DNA of 56,657 nucleotides. Origin: Aneurinibacillus terranovensis DSM 18919 (GTDB lineage: Bacteria; Bacillota; Bacilli; Aneurinibacillales; Aneurinibacillaceae). This document shows positions 46,613-56,657 of the stretch, piece by piece. Position 1 is the stretch's first letter, and each line of letters opens with the position of its first letter. The notes below the pieces were generated by a model, which made no database searches, was not told where the DNA came from, and worked only from the letters and a program-made list of their open reading frames with translations. The position numbers were made by a program, and so were the translations under genes. The DNA is taken from positions 133,089 to 189,745 of the forward strand of contig NZ_KE387173.1 in assembly GCF_000430625.1 (NCBI RefSeq), read 5' to 3'.

Positions 46613-47215
46613 CTATATAATTGTAACCTTTCGGCTCTCAATTCGTACGGTACGATTGACAATGGCCTGAATCACCTGCGGCAGAAGGATATGCTCCTCC
46701 TCATGGATGCGTTCGGCTAACGACTGCTCCGTATCATCCTCATGGATAGGAAGCGCACACTGGGCGATAATCGGTCCTGTGTCCATGCCTTCATCGACGA
46801 AATGAACAGTAATGCCCGTTATTTTTACCCCATAGCGAAAAGCCTGTCCGATCGCATCCTTGCCGGCAAAAGACGGTAGCAGCGATGGGTGAATATTAAT
46901 GATTCTCCCTCCGTACGCCTGAAGCAGCGTCTCGCCGATCAGCCGCATATATCCCGCCAGAACAATCAGCTCCACACCGGCCTCACGCAAGCGTGCAAGA
47001 ATTTCTTTTTCAAATTCAGCCTTGTCCGCATACTGCTTCGGCTGAAAGACAAAAGTCGGGACTCCATACGCGTCCGCCCGGTCAATGACATGCGCACCGG
47101 GCTTATCGCAGACAAGCAGCGCAACCTCCGTATCGGTTAGCCAATCTTCCCGAATTGCCTGTAGAATCGCTGCGAAGTTCGAGCCGCTCCCTGAGGCAAA
47201 TACCGCGATCCTCAT
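46613..47215 (-). CDS. purN: phosphoribosylglycinamide formyltransferase
   Basis: This 200-residue folate-dependent enzyme formylates GAR to FGAR. The catalytic Asn, His and Asp lie in [11 protein letters not shown] and EGMDTGPII, with the phosphate loop [11 protein letters not shown] at the start. Its ATG overlaps the purM stop by four bases (ATGA), so it is coupled. No purT was seen in this window. Confidence 0.96.
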   Translation of the reverse strand: MRIAVFASGSGSNFAAILQAIREDWLTDTEVALLVCDKPGAHVIDRADAYGVPTFVFQPKQYADKAEFEKEILARLREAGVELIVLAGYMRLIGETLLQAYGGRIINIHPSLLPSFAGKDAIGQAFRYGVKITGITVHFVDEGMDTGPIIAQCALPIHEDDTEQSLAERIHEEEHILLPQVIQAIVNRTVRIESRKVTII

Positions 47216-48255
47216 TCCCAGCTCACCCCGCCAAACTGGACGTCACGGCTTCCGGCGGCAATGCGTCCGATGAGAAACGCTTTTTCTCCGGCTTCTTCCA
47301 CGATCCGGATCGCTTCGATTGCGTCTTCGTTTCGCACAACGGCAATCATGCCGATTCCCATATTAAACGTGCGGAACATATCCTTTTTCGAAACGTTTCC
47401 TTTTTCTTCTACGAGAGAAAATACAGGGGGAACCGGCCATGACCCGTATTCGACGATAGCGGATGTCCCTTCCGGCAGCACGCGCGGAATGTTATCATAA
47501 AAACCGCCGCCCGTGATATGCACAAGCCCCTTGACCTTCAGCGAATCAATCAGTGTAAGGCAGGGCTTCACATAAATCCGGGTAGGAGTCAGCAAGGCTT
47601 CTCCCAGCGTTGTCCCGAGTTCCGCCACTTCATCCTGTAAAGAATACCCGCCTTCTTCCAGCAGCACTTTGCGCACAAGCGAGAATCCGTTGCTGTGGAA
47701 CCCGCTTGATACCATACCGATTAAGACATCACCCGGTTCAATACTTTTCCCATCAATGATGCGGTCTTTATCCACTACCCCGACACTGAAGCCGGCAATA
47801 TCGTATTCCTCATTCTGATACATCCCCGGCATTTCAGCCGTTTCACCGCCGATTAAAGCGCATCCTGACTGCTCGCATCCATCTGCAATTCCTTTGACAA
47901 TCGCTTCAATGCGCTCAGGTACTACTTTTCCACAGGCCAGATAGTCGAGAAAAAACAGGGGCTCGGCTCCCTGCACGACAATATCATTCACGCACATGGC
48001 CACCGCATCAATTCCGATTGTATCATGTTTATCCATGCTAAAAGCGAGTTTCAGCTTCGTCCCGACTCCGTCCGTTCCGGAAACAAGGACGGGATTTTTG
48101 TATTTTTGAATATCGAGCCCGAACAGCGCGCCAAACCCGCCTAAGTCAGTGAGGACTTCCGGGCGAAACGTTCGTTTTACGTGTTTTTTCATTCGTTCTA
48201 CTGCTTCATTCCCCGCGTCAATATCAACACCCGCCTGCTTGTATGCTTCGCTCAT
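47212..48255 (-). CDS. purM: phosphoribosylformylglycinamidine cyclo-ligase
   Basis: This 347-residue enzyme closes the imidazole ring (AIR synthetase). It starts at ATG 48255 ([18 protein letters not shown]), with TGGAGGG upstream. A longer open frame reaching into purF (48468) is ignored because it overlaps about 200 bases of purF in another frame. Motifs include [15 protein letters not shown] and [13 protein letters not shown]. It is 16 bases after purF. Confidence 0.96.
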   Translation of the reverse strand: MSEAYKQAGVDIDAGNEAVERMKKHVKRTFRPEVLTDLGGFGALFGLDIQKYKNPVLVSGTDGVGTKLKLAFSMDKHDTIGIDAVAMCVNDIVVQGAEPLFFLDYLACGKVVPERIEAIVKGIADGCEQSGCALIGGETAEMPGMYQNEEYDIAGFSVGVVDKDRIIDGKSIEPGDVLIGMVSSGFHSNGFSLVRKVLLEEGGYSLQDEVAELGTTLGEALLTPTRIYVKPCLTLIDSLKVKGLVHITGGGFYDNIPRVLPEGTSAIVEYGSWPVPPVFSLVEEKGNVSKKDMFRTFNMGIGMIAVVRNEDAIEAIRIVEEAGEKAFLIGRIAAGSRDVQFGGVSWE

Positions 48256-48271
48256 CTGCTCTTCCCTCCAG

Positions 48272-49711
48272 CTATTTATCGGTACAATTTTTCGTATCTT
48301 CATAAATCTCGGTCGGGTAACATCCGTTAAAGCAAGCCAGACAGTGGCCGCGGTTCGGCCCAATGTCCGGGCGCCCGATTGCATCCACCAGCCCTTCCGG
48401 CGAAAGGAAGTACAAAGAGTCCGCCCCAATCGTTTCCCGGATTTCCTCCAGTGATTTTCTCGCGGCAATCAATTCTTCCCTGCTGGACGTATCGATCCCG
48501 TAAAAACAGGGGTTTTTAACCGGCGGCGAACTGATGCGGACATGCACCTCGGTTGCGCCGGCTTCGCGCAGCATGCTGACAATGCGGCCGCTCGTGGTGC
48601 CCCGCACAATCGAATCATCGATCATGACGACGCGCTTCCCTTCTACGACTTTACGCACCGCGCTGAGCTTCATTCGCACGCCGCGCGCCCGCATTTCCTG
48701 CGTTGGCTGAATAAAGGTCCGGCCGACGTAGCGATTTTTCACAAGTCCGAGCTCATAGGGGATACCCGCCGCTTCCGCATATCCGATGGCGGCGGAAATA
48801 CTGGAATCCGGCACACCCGTAACAACGTCCGCTGCCACAGGCGCCTCTTCCTGGAGCTTGCGTCCGAGCTTCTTGCGGGCAAGGTGAACGTTAATACCAT
48901 CTATATCGCTGTCAGGGCGCGCAAAATAAATGTATTCAAACGAGCAAATGGCCCGCTGGGTCTGGCCGGTAAACCGCTCGGAGCGCAGACCCTCTTCATC
49001 GATAATAATCATTTCTCCCGGCTCGACTTCCCGCAGGTACGTCGCCCCCACGGCTTCAAACGCGCACGTCTCGGAAGCAACGACATACCCGTCACCAATC
49101 GTACCTATCGAAAGAGGACGCAGCCCATTCGGATCGAGGGCGGCGATCAGCTTATTCTCCGTCATCATCACAAGGGCATACGCGCCTTTAATCATGCGGA
49201 GCGATTCCCGCACAGCCTGCTCAATGTCATAACCGGAGCGCGCAATCAGGTGAGCCACTACTTCCGTATCACTTGTCGTTTGAAAAATAGACCCCTGACG
49301 TTCCAGCTGGTGGCGAATTTGATCGGCGTTCACGAGGTTGCCGTTGTGCGCAAGCGCGAGATTGCCCTTGCTGTACTTGAAAATAAGCGGCTGGGCGTTT
49401 TCAATTTTGCTTTCGCCTGCCGTCGTATATCGCACATGGCCGATCGCTATCCGGCCATGAATTTTGCTGAGTTCATTGTTATTAAAAGCCTCAGTGACCA
49501 GGCCCATCCCGCGGTGATTCGTGAATCTTTCGCCGTCTGATGCGCAGATTCCCGCGCTTTCCTGCCCACGGTGCTGCAGGGCATGAATCCCGTAATACGT
49601 AATTTGCGGGGCATCGGGGTGATTATACACCCCGAAAACACCGCACTCTTCGTTCAATTTATCCCAGAGATCATCGTGCTCCTGATTCTCTATGATTACG
49701 CCATCAGACAT
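48272..49711 (-). CDS. purF: amidophosphoribosyltransferase
   Basis: This 479-residue first enzyme of the pathway makes phosphoribosylamine from PRPP and glutamine. A 22-residue propeptide is to be removed before the catalytic Cys23 (EECGVFG), as in B. subtilis. The PRPP site [14 protein letters not shown] is present, and cysteines for the Fe-S cluster ([17 protein letters not shown]) mark the oxygen-sensitive Bacillus type. Its start overlaps the purL end by 16 bases. Confidence 0.97.
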   Translation of the reverse strand: MSDGVIIENQEHDDLWDKLNEECGVFGVYNHPDAPQITYYGIHALQHRGQESAGICASDGERFTNHRGMGLVTEAFNNNELSKIHGRIAIGHVRYTTAGESKIENAQPLIFKYSKGNLALAHNGNLVNADQIRHQLERQGSIFQTTSDTEVVAHLIARSGYDIEQAVRESLRMIKGAYALVMMTENKLIAALDPNGLRPLSIGTIGDGYVVASETCAFEAVGATYLREVEPGEMIIIDEEGLRSERFTGQTQRAICSFEYIYFARPDSDIDGINVHLARKKLGRKLQEEAPVAADVVTGVPDSSISAAIGYAEAAGIPYELGLVKNRYVGRTFIQPTQEMRARGVRMKLSAVRKVVEGKRVVMIDDSIVRGTTSGRIVSMLREAGATEVHVRISSPPVKNPCFYGIDTSSREELIAARKSLEEIRETIGADSLYFLSPEGLVDAIGRPDIGPNRGHCLACFNGCYPTEIYEDTKNCTDK

Positions 49712-51924
49712 GCAATCGCATCCTTCCAGGCCGCCTTCAGGTCTGAGAGCGGTGTATTCATAATTTCCCGCCGGTTTATTGTGATCCGGACATCGTTTCC
49801 GCCAACCGTGCCGATTCGTGTACAGACAATGCCGTTCTTTTCCGCAATCTTCCGCACTTCAGCTTCGTGATCAGGCTTTACGCTAAGCAGAATGCGGGAT
49901 TGTGATTCGCTAAACAAGGCCGCATCGGGGCGCAAATCAATATTCCACTCGACTCTTACGCCAAGCCCAGGTTCAGCCGATTCAACGAGGGCGACAGCCA
50001 GCCCGCCTTCCGCCAGATCGTGGGCGGAAGCAACCAGCCCTTTTTGGATAGAAGTCAGAACCGTTTGCTGCAGCCTTTTCTCCACTTCGAGGTCAATAGC
50101 CGGCGGGCGTCCCGCGATGCTCCCGTTCACCATCTTCTGGTATTCGGAACCGCCGAGTTCATCCTTTGTCTCACCGAGCAGAAGGATCACATCGCCTTCG
50201 CTTTTAAAAGATTGAGTTGTAATATGGTCCGTGTCATGTACAAGTCCTACCATGCCGACAACTGGTGTCGGGTAAATTGCTTCTCCAAGCGTTTCATTAT
50301 ATAAACTTACATTCCCTCCGATAACCGGCGTGTCCAAAACGCGGCACGCTTCACTCATCCCGTCGACCGCTTTTTCAAACTGCCAGAAGATTTCCGGTTT
50401 CTCCGGGCTGCCGAAATTGAGGCAGTCTGTAATCGCAAGCGGTTCGGCACCGGAACAGACAACGTTGCGCGCCGCTTCGGCTACGGCAATCGCACCGCCC
50501 GCCTGCGGATCAAGATAAACGTAGCGCCCGTTGCAGTCGATGCTCATCGCCAGCGCTTTGCGGGTGCCGCGGATAGCAACCACCGCCGCGTCCGAACCGG
50601 GTCGTACGGCCGTATCGGTACGAACCATATAATCGTATTGGGAATAGACCCATTCTTTGCTTGCCACCGTCGGAGCCGCAAGCACCGCACGCAGCGCTTC
50701 GCTGTAGTCCGCCGGTTCATCGATTAAAACGGTATCAGCGGACGCGTTTTCCCTGTAATAAGCCGGTTCGGTACTTGGCTTATGGTAGACCGGTGCATCT
50801 TCGGCCAGGCTGTCAACCGGCACTTCCGCCGCGACTTTCCCTTTATGGAGAAGACGAAGTTTTCCGTCGTCCGTTACACGTCCGATGACAACAGAGTGAA
50901 GGCCCCATTTTTCAAATATGGCTTCCACTTCCGGCTCCCGTCCTTTTTTAACGACGACGAGCATCCGCTCCTGTGATTCAGAAAGCATCATTTCATAAGG
51001 GGTCATGCCTTTTTCCCGCTGCGGCACAAGGTCAAGGTCAAGCTCAACCCCGTTGCCCGCTTTACTTGCCATCTCGGCACTGGACGAGGTCAGCCCTGCG
51101 GCGCCCATATCCTGTATCCCGACTACAGCGTCGGTATTAATCAGCTCAAGGCACGCTTCGAGAAGAAGCTTCTCCATAAACGGGTCGCCCACCTGGACGG
51201 CCGGACGCTTCGCTTCCGACGCGTCACTCAGTTCTTCCGAGGCGAATGTCGCCCCGTGGATTCCGTCACGTCCCGTTGCGGCGCCGACATACATCACCGG
51301 GTTCCCGATTCCTTGCGCGACTCCTTTTTGAATTTTATCATGGTCGATTAATCCGACACACATGGCATTGACGAGCGGATTCCCGTCGTAGCAGGGGTCA
51401 AATACAACCTCGCCGCCCACAGTCGGAATTCCCATACAGTTCCCGTATCCCGCGATGCCGGCTACCACATTTTCAAAAAGGTACTTCATGCGCGGCGTCG
51501 TAAGTTCTCCGAAACGCAGCGAGTTTAACATCGCGATTGGGCGGGCGCCCATGGAAAACACATCGCGGATGATACCGCCGACTCCCGTTGCGGCGCCCTG
51601 GTACGGTTCAATGGCAGACGGATGGTTATGGCTTTCGACTTTAAACACAACTGCCTGATTATCACCGATATCAACGATGCCGGCTCCTTCGCCAGGTCCC
51701 TGCAGGACGCGCGGCCCTTTCGTCGGAAAACGACGCAGCACGGGCTTTGAGTTTTTGTAGCTGCAGTGCTCAGACCACATCACGCTAAACAGCCCGGTTT
51801 CCGTATAGTTAGGCTGGCGTCCAAGTATGCGGACAACCTGAGCGAATTCCTCATCCGTCAGTCCCATCTCACGATAAATTTTTTCATCTGCAATCTGCTG
51901 TGGATTAGGCTCTTTGTGCTGCAC
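49696..51924 (-). CDS. purL: phosphoribosylformylglycinamidine synthase subunit II
   Basis: This 742-residue small-type PurL converts FGAR to FGAM using ammonia from PurQ, with PurS as a bridging subunit. It has the opening [22 protein letters not shown], the catalytic-site [11 protein letters not shown], two AIRS-type halves and an ATP-binding [23 protein letters not shown]. Its start overlaps the purQ end by 20 bases. Confidence 0.97.
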   Translation of the reverse strand: MQHKEPNPQQIADEKIYREMGLTDEEFAQVVRILGRQPNYTETGLFSVMWSEHCSYKNSKPVLRRFPTKGPRVLQGPGEGAGIVDIGDNQAVVFKVESHNHPSAIEPYQGAATGVGGIIRDVFSMGARPIAMLNSLRFGELTTPRMKYLFENVVAGIAGYGNCMGIPTVGGEVVFDPCYDGNPLVNAMCVGLIDHDKIQKGVAQGIGNPVMYVGAATGRDGIHGATFASEELSDASEAKRPAVQVGDPFMEKLLLEACLELINTDAVVGIQDMGAAGLTSSSAEMASKAGNGVELDLDLVPQREKGMTPYEMMLSESQERMLVVVKKGREPEVEAIFEKWGLHSVVIGRVTDDGKLRLLHKGKVAAEVPVDSLAEDAPVYHKPSTEPAYYRENASADTVLIDEPADYSEALRAVLAAPTVASKEWVYSQYDYMVRTDTAVRPGSDAAVVAIRGTRKALAMSIDCNGRYVYLDPQAGGAIAVAEAARNVVCSGAEPLAITDCLNFGSPEKPEIFWQFEKAVDGMSEACRVLDTPVIGGNVSLYNETLGEAIYPTPVVGMVGLVHDTDHITTQSFKSEGDVILLLGETKDELGGSEYQKMVNGSIAGRPPAIDLEVEKRLQQTVLTSIQKGLVASAHDLAEGGLAVALVESAEPGLGVRVEWNIDLRPDAALFSESQSRILLSVKPDHEAEVRKIAEKNGIVCTRIGTVGGNDVRITINRREIMNTPLSDLKAAWKDAIACLMA

Positions 51925-52597
51925 CGTGTTTCTCCCTCCAGTTGGATAGAATCGAAGTAAACATACGTTTTCCGTCTTCTGAGCCGAGCCACTTATGAAT
52001 CGCCCGCTCCGGATGGGGCATCATGCCAAGTACATTGCCTTCTTTATTAATTATTCCGGCAATTGCGTCAACCGATCCGTTAGGATTGTTTCCTTCATAG
52101 CGAAAAACGATTTGCCGGTTTGCTTTCATTTCAGCCAGAGCAGCCTCATCACAGAAGTAGTTGCCATCCCCGTGCGCGATTGGAATTTGAATCACTTCTC
52201 CCGCTTCATATTCAGAAGTAAAAGCGGTGTCGGCGTTTTCCACGCGAAGCGGGACGATCCCACAGCGGAATTTTAGACTTTGATTGCGGCGCAGCGCTCC
52301 CGGGAGCAAGCGTGCCTCGGTTAACACCTGGAACCCGTTGCAAATCCCCATGATTAGCTTTCCGTCCTGTGCCGCCTTTTTGATGGCTTCCATCACTGGC
52401 GCCATCCCGGCCATCGCACCGGGGCGCAAATAGTCGCCGTACGAGAATCCGCCGGGAAGGAGAATGCAATCATAGGCATCCAGATCCGTCTGCGTATACC
52501 ACACATATTCGACAGGCTGTTCCAGGCAATCTTCTACCGCTTTGTACATATCAATATCGCAGTTCGAACCAGGGAATACGATTACCGCACATTTCAT
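51905..52597 (-). CDS. purQ: phosphoribosylformylglycinamidine synthase subunit I (glutaminase)
   Basis: This 230-residue class I glutamine amidotransferase has the nucleophile Cys in [10 protein letters not shown] and the catalytic His-Glu in MMPHPERA. It supplies ammonia to PurL. It follows purS by three bases. The length and motifs are normal. Confidence 0.97.
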   Translation of the reverse strand: MKCAVIVFPGSNCDIDMYKAVEDCLEQPVEYVWYTQTDLDAYDCILLPGGFSYGDYLRPGAMAGMAPVMEAIKKAAQDGKLIMGICNGFQVLTEARLLPGALRRNQSLKFRCGIVPLRVENADTAFTSEYEAGEVIQIPIAHGDGNYFCDEAALAEMKANRQIVFRYEGNNPNGSVDAIAGIINKEGNVLGMMPHPERAIHKWLGSEDGKRMFTSILSNWREKHGAAQRA

Positions 52598-52600
52598 TGC

Positions 52601-52849
52601 TTATCCCTCCGTCACTTCAAAACGATAATCTTCGATGACCGTATTGGCGAGAAGTTTTTCACACATTTCTTTCAGGCGTTCCTGCGCTGCCTCAAGGCTT
52701 GGAGCGTTGAGTTCCATTTCCATATACTTCCCGATTCGAGTATCGGAAACTTCATCAAAACCTAGCGAATGAAGGGAACTTTTAACCGCATTCCCCTGTG
52801 GATCAAGGACAGACTCTTTCAACGTAACATAGACAATCGCCTTAAACAT
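52601..52849 (-). CDS. purS: phosphoribosylformylglycinamidine synthase subunit PurS
   Basis: This 82-residue ferredoxin-like subunit docks PurQ on PurL. The opening [21 protein letters not shown] is diagnostic, as is the central [11 protein letters not shown]. Its start lies inside the last bases of purC (8-base overlap). Confidence 0.96.
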   Translation of the reverse strand: MFKAIVYVTLKESVLDPQGNAVKSSLHSLGFDEVSDTRIGKYMEMELNAPSLEAAQERLKEMCEKLLANTVIEDYRFEVTEG

Positions 52850-53561
52850 GGATGTCTCCTCCTAAGCGAGTTAAGATTTCTTTGTAAGCATCCTCTACTG
52901 AACCGAGATCGCGACGGAAACGGTCTTTATCAAGTTTTTCTTTTGTGTCCGCGTCCCAGAAACGGCATGTATCCGGAGAGATTTCATCAGCAAGCAGCAG
53001 CGTTCCATCATCCAGCCGGCCAAATTCCAGTTTAAAATCAACGAGAATCACGCGGCGTTCTTTCATATATTCCACAAGCACGTCATTAACCTGGAGAGCC
53101 ATGCTGCGGAGGGAATTGCGCTCCTCCCCCGTTGCGATGCCAAGCACATCGATGTGTGAGTCGTTAATAAGCGGATCTCCCAGCGCATCATTTTTGTAGT
53201 AAAACTCAACCACCGGGTGGGAAAGGGGCGTTCCTTCTTCCATCCCAAGACGCTTTGCAAGAGACCCGGCGGCGATGTTGCGGACGACGACTTCAAGCGG
53301 TACAATTTCCACCTGGCGCACAAGCTGCTCCGTGGCTGACAATTCTTCAACAAAGTGATTGGCGATGCCTTTCTCTTTCAGCATGCGGAAGAAAATCGAG
53401 GTAATGCGGTTGTTTAATTTCCCTTTTCCCGTGATCTGCGCCCGCTTCTCTCCATTGAACGCCGTGGCATCATCTTTGTATTCCACCCACAAAATACCGG
53501 GCTCATCCGTACGATAAATTCGTTTAGCCTTTCCTTCATACAACATTTCTTGTTTATTCAC
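52842..53561 (-). CDS. purC: SAICAR synthetase
   Basis: This 239-residue enzyme joins CAIR and aspartate. It opens with [20 protein letters not shown] and has the signatures [12 protein letters not shown] and [10 protein letters not shown]...[16 protein letters not shown]. The start is GTG 53561 with GGGAGGAAA upstream. It follows purB by 41 bases. Confidence 0.97.
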   Translation of the reverse strand: MNKQEMLYEGKAKRIYRTDEPGILWVEYKDDATAFNGEKRAQITGKGKLNNRITSIFFRMLKEKGIANHFVEELSATEQLVRQVEIVPLEVVVRNIAAGSLAKRLGMEEGTPLSHPVVEFYYKNDALGDPLINDSHIDVLGIATGEERNSLRSMALQVNDVLVEYMKERRVILVDFKLEFGRLDDGTLLLADEISPDTCRFWDADTKEKLDKDRFRRDLGSVEDAYKEILTRLGGDIHV

Positions 53562-53602
53562 CTTGATTTCCTCCCCGCTTGTCGGTCGTTCTTTTATTTT
53601 AT

Positions 53603-54898
53603 TTACAAACCAAGACGATCAAAAATCGTATCGACATGCTTTAAATGCCAGCTATAATCAAAGCAATCCGCAATCTCTTCCGGGGTTAACAGTTCCTGTA
53701 CTTTCGGGTCCGCTTCAATAATGCCGCGGAAGGAGCGCTGTTCTTCCCATGCCTGCATCGCACGCGGCTGAACGGTATCATAGGCGGCTTCCCGGCTTAA
53801 TCCTTTGTCGATGAGCTTAAGCAGCACGCGCTGTGAGTAAATCAGGCCAAAGGTGCGGTCCATGTTGCGCTTCATATTTTCCGGGAAAATGGTCAGGTTT
53901 TTTACGATGCTGCCGAACCGGTTCAGCATGTAGTTAATCAACTGGGTGGCATCCGGCAAAATGACGCGTTCTACTGAAGAGTGGGAAATATCCCGTTCAT
54001 GCCACAGCGGTACATTTTCATAAGCCGACAGCATGTGGCCCCGGAGTACGCGGGCAAGGCCGGAAATGTTCTCGCTACCGATCGGGTTGCGTTTATGCGG
54101 CATGGCGGACGAACCCTTCTGACCTTTCGCAAACGCCTCTTCCACTTCCCGAGTTTCACTTTTCTGAAGTCCGCGGATTTCAACAGCAAACTTATCAAGG
54201 GAAGTGGCAATGAGAGCAAGTATGGCCATATATTCCGCATGGCGGTCACGCTGCAGCGTCTGTGTGGAGATAGGCGCAGGCTCAAGTCCCAGCTTTTTGC
54301 ACACATATTCTTCAACGAACGGGTCAATGTTTGCGTATGTTCCAACCGCCCCGGAAATTTTGCCAAAAGCGATGTTTTTCTTCGCATGGCGGAAGCGATC
54401 GAGGTTGCGCTTCATTTCCTCGTACCAGAGCGCCATTTTTAAACCAAACGTCGTCGGTTCCGCATGAACGCCGTGTGTGCGGCCCATCATTACCGTGTAT
54501 TTGTGTTCCTGCGCTTTCGCCTTCAGGATAGCAATAAAGCGTTCAAGGTCTTTTTCAATAATTTCATTCGCCTGCAGCAGCAGATAAGACAGCGCCGTGT
54601 CCACAACGTCCGTGGATGTTAAGCCGTAATGCACCCATTTCTTCTCATCGCCTTCAATCGTTTCCGATACGGCGCGGGTAAAGGCGACTACATCATGGCG
54701 CGTTTCCTGTTCGATTTGATAGATTCGGTCAATCGAAAAACTTGCATTCTCCCACAGTTTTTTTACATCTTCTTTAGGGATGACTCCAAGTTCGGACCAG
54801 GCTTCACAGGCGAGAATTTCGACCTTTAACCATGCATTAAATTTATTCTCTTCGGTCCAGATGGCCGCCATTTCGGGGCGGGTATAGCGTTCAATCAT
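53603..54898 (-). CDS. purB: adenylosuccinate lyase
   Basis: This 431-residue enzyme removes fumarate from SAICAR and from adenylosuccinate. The fumarase-superfamily signature [11 protein letters not shown] contains the catalytic serine loop. Histidines in [15 protein letters not shown] are also conserved. It is 15 bases after purK. Confidence 0.97.
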   Translation of the reverse strand: MIERYTRPEMAAIWTEENKFNAWLKVEILACEAWSELGVIPKEDVKKLWENASFSIDRIYQIEQETRHDVVAFTRAVSETIEGDEKKWVHYGLTSTDVVDTALSYLLLQANEIIEKDLERFIAILKAKAQEHKYTVMMGRTHGVHAEPTTFGLKMALWYEEMKRNLDRFRHAKKNIAFGKISGAVGTYANIDPFVEEYVCKKLGLEPAPISTQTLQRDRHAEYMAILALIATSLDKFAVEIRGLQKSETREVEEAFAKGQKGSSAMPHKRNPIGSENISGLARVLRGHMLSAYENVPLWHERDISHSSVERVILPDATQLINYMLNRFGSIVKNLTIFPENMKRNMDRTFGLIYSQRVLLKLIDKGLSREAAYDTVQPRAMQAWEEQRSFRGIIEADPKVQELLTPEEIADCFDYSWHLKHVDTIFDRLGL

Positions 54899-54913
54899 GC
54901 GAATTCCCTCCGT

Positions 54914-56077
54914 CTATTTCCAAATTCCTATTTTATCTATAATTTTTAAAGCGTCGTCAACGGATTCGGCCGCCACGTTCAGGTGGCCCATCTTCCGCTT
55001 CGGTTTGCTCTCTTTTTTTCCATACAAGTGTAGTTTAACCGAGTCCGGGAGATTTGCGACCTGCTCCATCAGCGGGTCAAGGTGTTCTCCCAATATATTG
55101 ACCATCACTACCGGTGTAAGCAGCCGGGTTGAACCTAACGGAAGATTGCATATGGCCCTGACATGCTGTTCAAACTGCGACGTTACACACGCGTCCATTG
55201 TATAATGGCCGGAATTGTGCGGGCGGGGTGCCAGTTCGTTAACGACAAGTTCCTCATTTTTCGTGACGAACATTTCCACTGCAATCAGACCGGTGACATC
55301 GAGTTTATCGGCGATCGTTTCAGCCAAGTCGGCCGCCTTCTCCGCAAGGAAAGAAGAAATCCGCGCCGGAACGATGGAAAGGTGAAGAATATTTTCTTTG
55401 TGAATGTTCTCGGCGGCAGGGAACGTGCGGATTTCACCGGACAGGCTGCGTGCCGCAATAACCGATATTTCTTTGGTAAAAGGAATAAATTGCTCAATGA
55501 TGATTTCTGTCTGAAACTCCTGCAGTGCAATAAAAGCGGTCGCAGCTTCTTCGGCCCTGCGAATCACGCGCTGGCCTTTCCCGTCATACCCCCCCGTCGC
55601 TGTCTTCATCACAGCGGGCAGCCCAAGTTCATCAATGGCCTGCTCTGCTTCTTGTTCGCTCGATATGATGCGAAACGGAGCGACGGGAATTCCATGGGAA
55701 GCAAGGGTCGACTTCTCACGAATCCGGTTTTGCGTCATGCGGAGCAGTTCGCTCCCCTGGGGAACAAACGCCTCTTCCTCCAGCACGGCCGCTACGCGTG
55801 CATCCACGTTCTCAAATTCGTACGTAATCACATCACTGATACGGGCCAGTTCGCGTACGCCGGCTTCATCCGTATACACTGCTGTAATCTGCCGGTCCGA
55901 AACCTGTGCGCTCGGCGCGTCTTCGACCGGGTCCAGAGTAGCGAACCGGTATCCCATCTCCCGGCCGGCTAAGGCAATCATCCGGCCCAACTGACCGCCG
56001 CCGAGAATCCCAATCGTCGCACCTGGTTTTATCACCGTATGTTTTCCTTTGATTTTTTCGTTCATTATATCATTCAT
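54914..56077 (-). CDS. purK: 5-(carboxyamino)imidazole ribonucleotide synthase
   Basis: This 387-residue ATP-grasp enzyme carboxylates AIR to N5-CAIR. It has [37 protein letters not shown] and [15 protein letters not shown] 22-residue N-terminal tail precedes the Rossmann start, slightly longer than usual. Its ATG overlaps the purE stop by four bases (ATGA). Internal starts near residue 5 are possible. Confidence 0.96.
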   Translation of the reverse strand: MNDIMNEKIKGKHTVIKPGATIGILGGGQLGRMIALAGREMGYRFATLDPVEDAPSAQVSDRQITAVYTDEAGVRELARISDVITYEFENVDARVAAVLEEEAFVPQGSELLRMTQNRIREKSTLASHGIPVAPFRIISSEQEAEQAIDELGLPAVMKTATGGYDGKGQRVIRRAEEAATAFIALQEFQTEIIIEQFIPFTKEISVIAARSLSGEIRTFPAAENIHKENILHLSIVPARISSFLAEKAADLAETIADKLDVTGLIAVEMFVTKNEELVVNELAPRPHNSGHYTMDACVTSQFEQHVRAICNLPLGSTRLLTPVVMVNILGEHLDPLMEQVANLPDSVKLHLYGKKESKPKRKMGHLNVAAESVDDALKIIDKIGIWK

Positions 56078-56562
56078 AAGAGCGGGCTCGCCTCCACCAC
56101 TTGACGCTTGATAGTTTCCCGCCTGCGCTCAAAATTTTCACGGATGTCCGGGTGCTTAATCCCGAGAATTTGGGCCGCCAATAATCCGGCGTTAATCGCC
56201 CCCGCTTTACCAATCGCAACGGTTGCGACCGGCACACCTCCAGGCATTTGGACGATGGACAGAAGCGAGTCCAGACCGTTTAAGGCGGCGGACTTAACCG
56301 GCACTCCGATAACGGGAAGTGATGTTTTAGCCGCCACCATCCCTGGCAGATGAGCAGCCCCTCCCGCTCCCGCGACAATCACTTCAAGCCCGCGACCCTG
56401 CGCCGATTCGGCATATTCGAACATAAGATCCGGCGTCCGGTGTGCGGACACAACCTTTTTTTCGTAAGGAACTTCCAGTTCATCGAGAATCGCACACGTC
56501 TCTTTCATCGTTTCCCAGTCGGAGGTGCTTCCCATGATGACCCCTACTAGCGCATTCGCCAT
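56074..56562 (-). CDS. purE: N5-CAIR mutase
   Basis: This 162-residue class I PurE moves the carboxyl group from N5 to C4 of the imidazole. It has the active-site Ser and His segments [11 protein letters not shown] and SAHRTPD, and the [10 protein letters not shown] loop. It is the first gene of purEKBCSQLFMNHD. Its leader runs to the window edge, so the promoter, PurR boxes and any guanine riboswitch lie outside. Confidence 0.97.
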   Translation of the reverse strand: MANALVGVIMGSTSDWETMKETCAILDELEVPYEKKVVSAHRTPDLMFEYAESAQGRGLEVIVAGAGGAAHLPGMVAAKTSLPVIGVPVKSAALNGLDSLLSIVQMPGGVPVATVAIGKAGAINAGLLAAQILGIKHPDIRENFERRRETIKRQVVEASPLL

Positions 56563-56613
56563 CCTGCTTTGTCTCCCTTCGATTTTTCACTACGGTTATT
56601 TATCGCTTACGCT

Positions 56614-56638
56614 GAGAAAAACTCGCGGGCGTTGCCGC
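56614..56638 (-). promoter_or_regulatory. terminator-like hairpin in the purE leader
   Basis: On the minus strand GCGGC-AAC-GCCCGC (a five-pair stem with one bulge) is followed by GAGTTTTT. It ends about 50 bases before purE. In B. subtilis the purE leader has a guanine riboswitch whose terminator occupies this position. The aptamer would be upstream, beyond base 56657, so this call is partial. Confidence 0.4.
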
Positions 56639-56657
56639 TCGTCCTTTTTCTGCAGGG

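Noticed and set aside
48255-48468. N-terminal extension of PurM into purF
   Set aside because: It would overlap about 200 bases of purF in another frame, while ATG 48255 has a strong ribosome site and matches the family start.
48542-49540. Long 332-codon frame antisense to purF
   Set aside because: It mirrors the codon bias of purF, has no ribosome site or recognisable domain, and purF itself is complete with all motifs.

Overview
This 56.7 kb window looks like a chromosome segment of a Bacillales bacterium. The evidence is Gram-positive Shine-Dalgarno sites, many GTG/TTG starts, and a right-hand 42 kb that follows the gene order of the Bacillus subtilis block pur operon - yerA - yerB - yerC - pcrB - pcrA - ligA - gatCAB - dgkB - rlmCD (yefA), read here on the minus strand. 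The genus cannot be fixed from the sequence alone; an Aneurinibacillus/Brevibacillus-type organism would fit.

Left part (1-14.1 kb) is accessory and partly decayed. It holds the end of an IS3-family element whose OrfA carries an in-frame amber codon, malate:quinone oxidoreductase (mqo), a degraded ORF, and a complete IS4-family element with 15-bp inverted ends and a frameshifted transposase. Next come a TetR-controlled module (tetR divergent from a two-domain CMD protein, a short-chain dehydrogenase and a cupin) and a compact mercury operon (merR-merE-merA) with a clear MerR-type promoter/operator. A large non-coding region follows, full of nested inverted repeats. After it come a lone AAA ATPase, a VOC protein, Hsp20, three very small unrecognised genes and a second non-coding block with a related inverted-repeat arm.

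Middle part (14.1-43.7 kb) is the conserved block with insertions: rlmCD, dgkB, glcD-glcF with a divergent GntR regulator, a CbiX-like chelatase, a MerR-like coiled-coil protein, gatCAB, a polysaccharide deacetylase whose start overlaps a vestigial amidase motif, a YmaF protein, ligA-pcrA, pcrB, yerC and yerB. Between yerB and yerA lie a globin/PAS/HD-GYP signalling protein and a branched-chain amino acid ABC transporter operon (livJHMGF).

Right part (43.7-56.6 kb) is the whole purine operon purEKBCSQLFMNHD on the minus strand, tightly packed with overlapping stops and starts. The window ends inside its leader, where a terminator-like hairpin is visible.

No tRNA, rRNA or CRISPR array was seen. 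The most unusual items are the nested inverted-repeat non-coding locus near 10.1-10.45 kb with its relative at 13.94-14.11 kb, the globin HD-GYP protein with a second globin-like segment, the hexapeptide-repeat extension of GlcF, the amidase vestige overlapping the deacetylase gene, and several unlisted small membrane-peptide genes.
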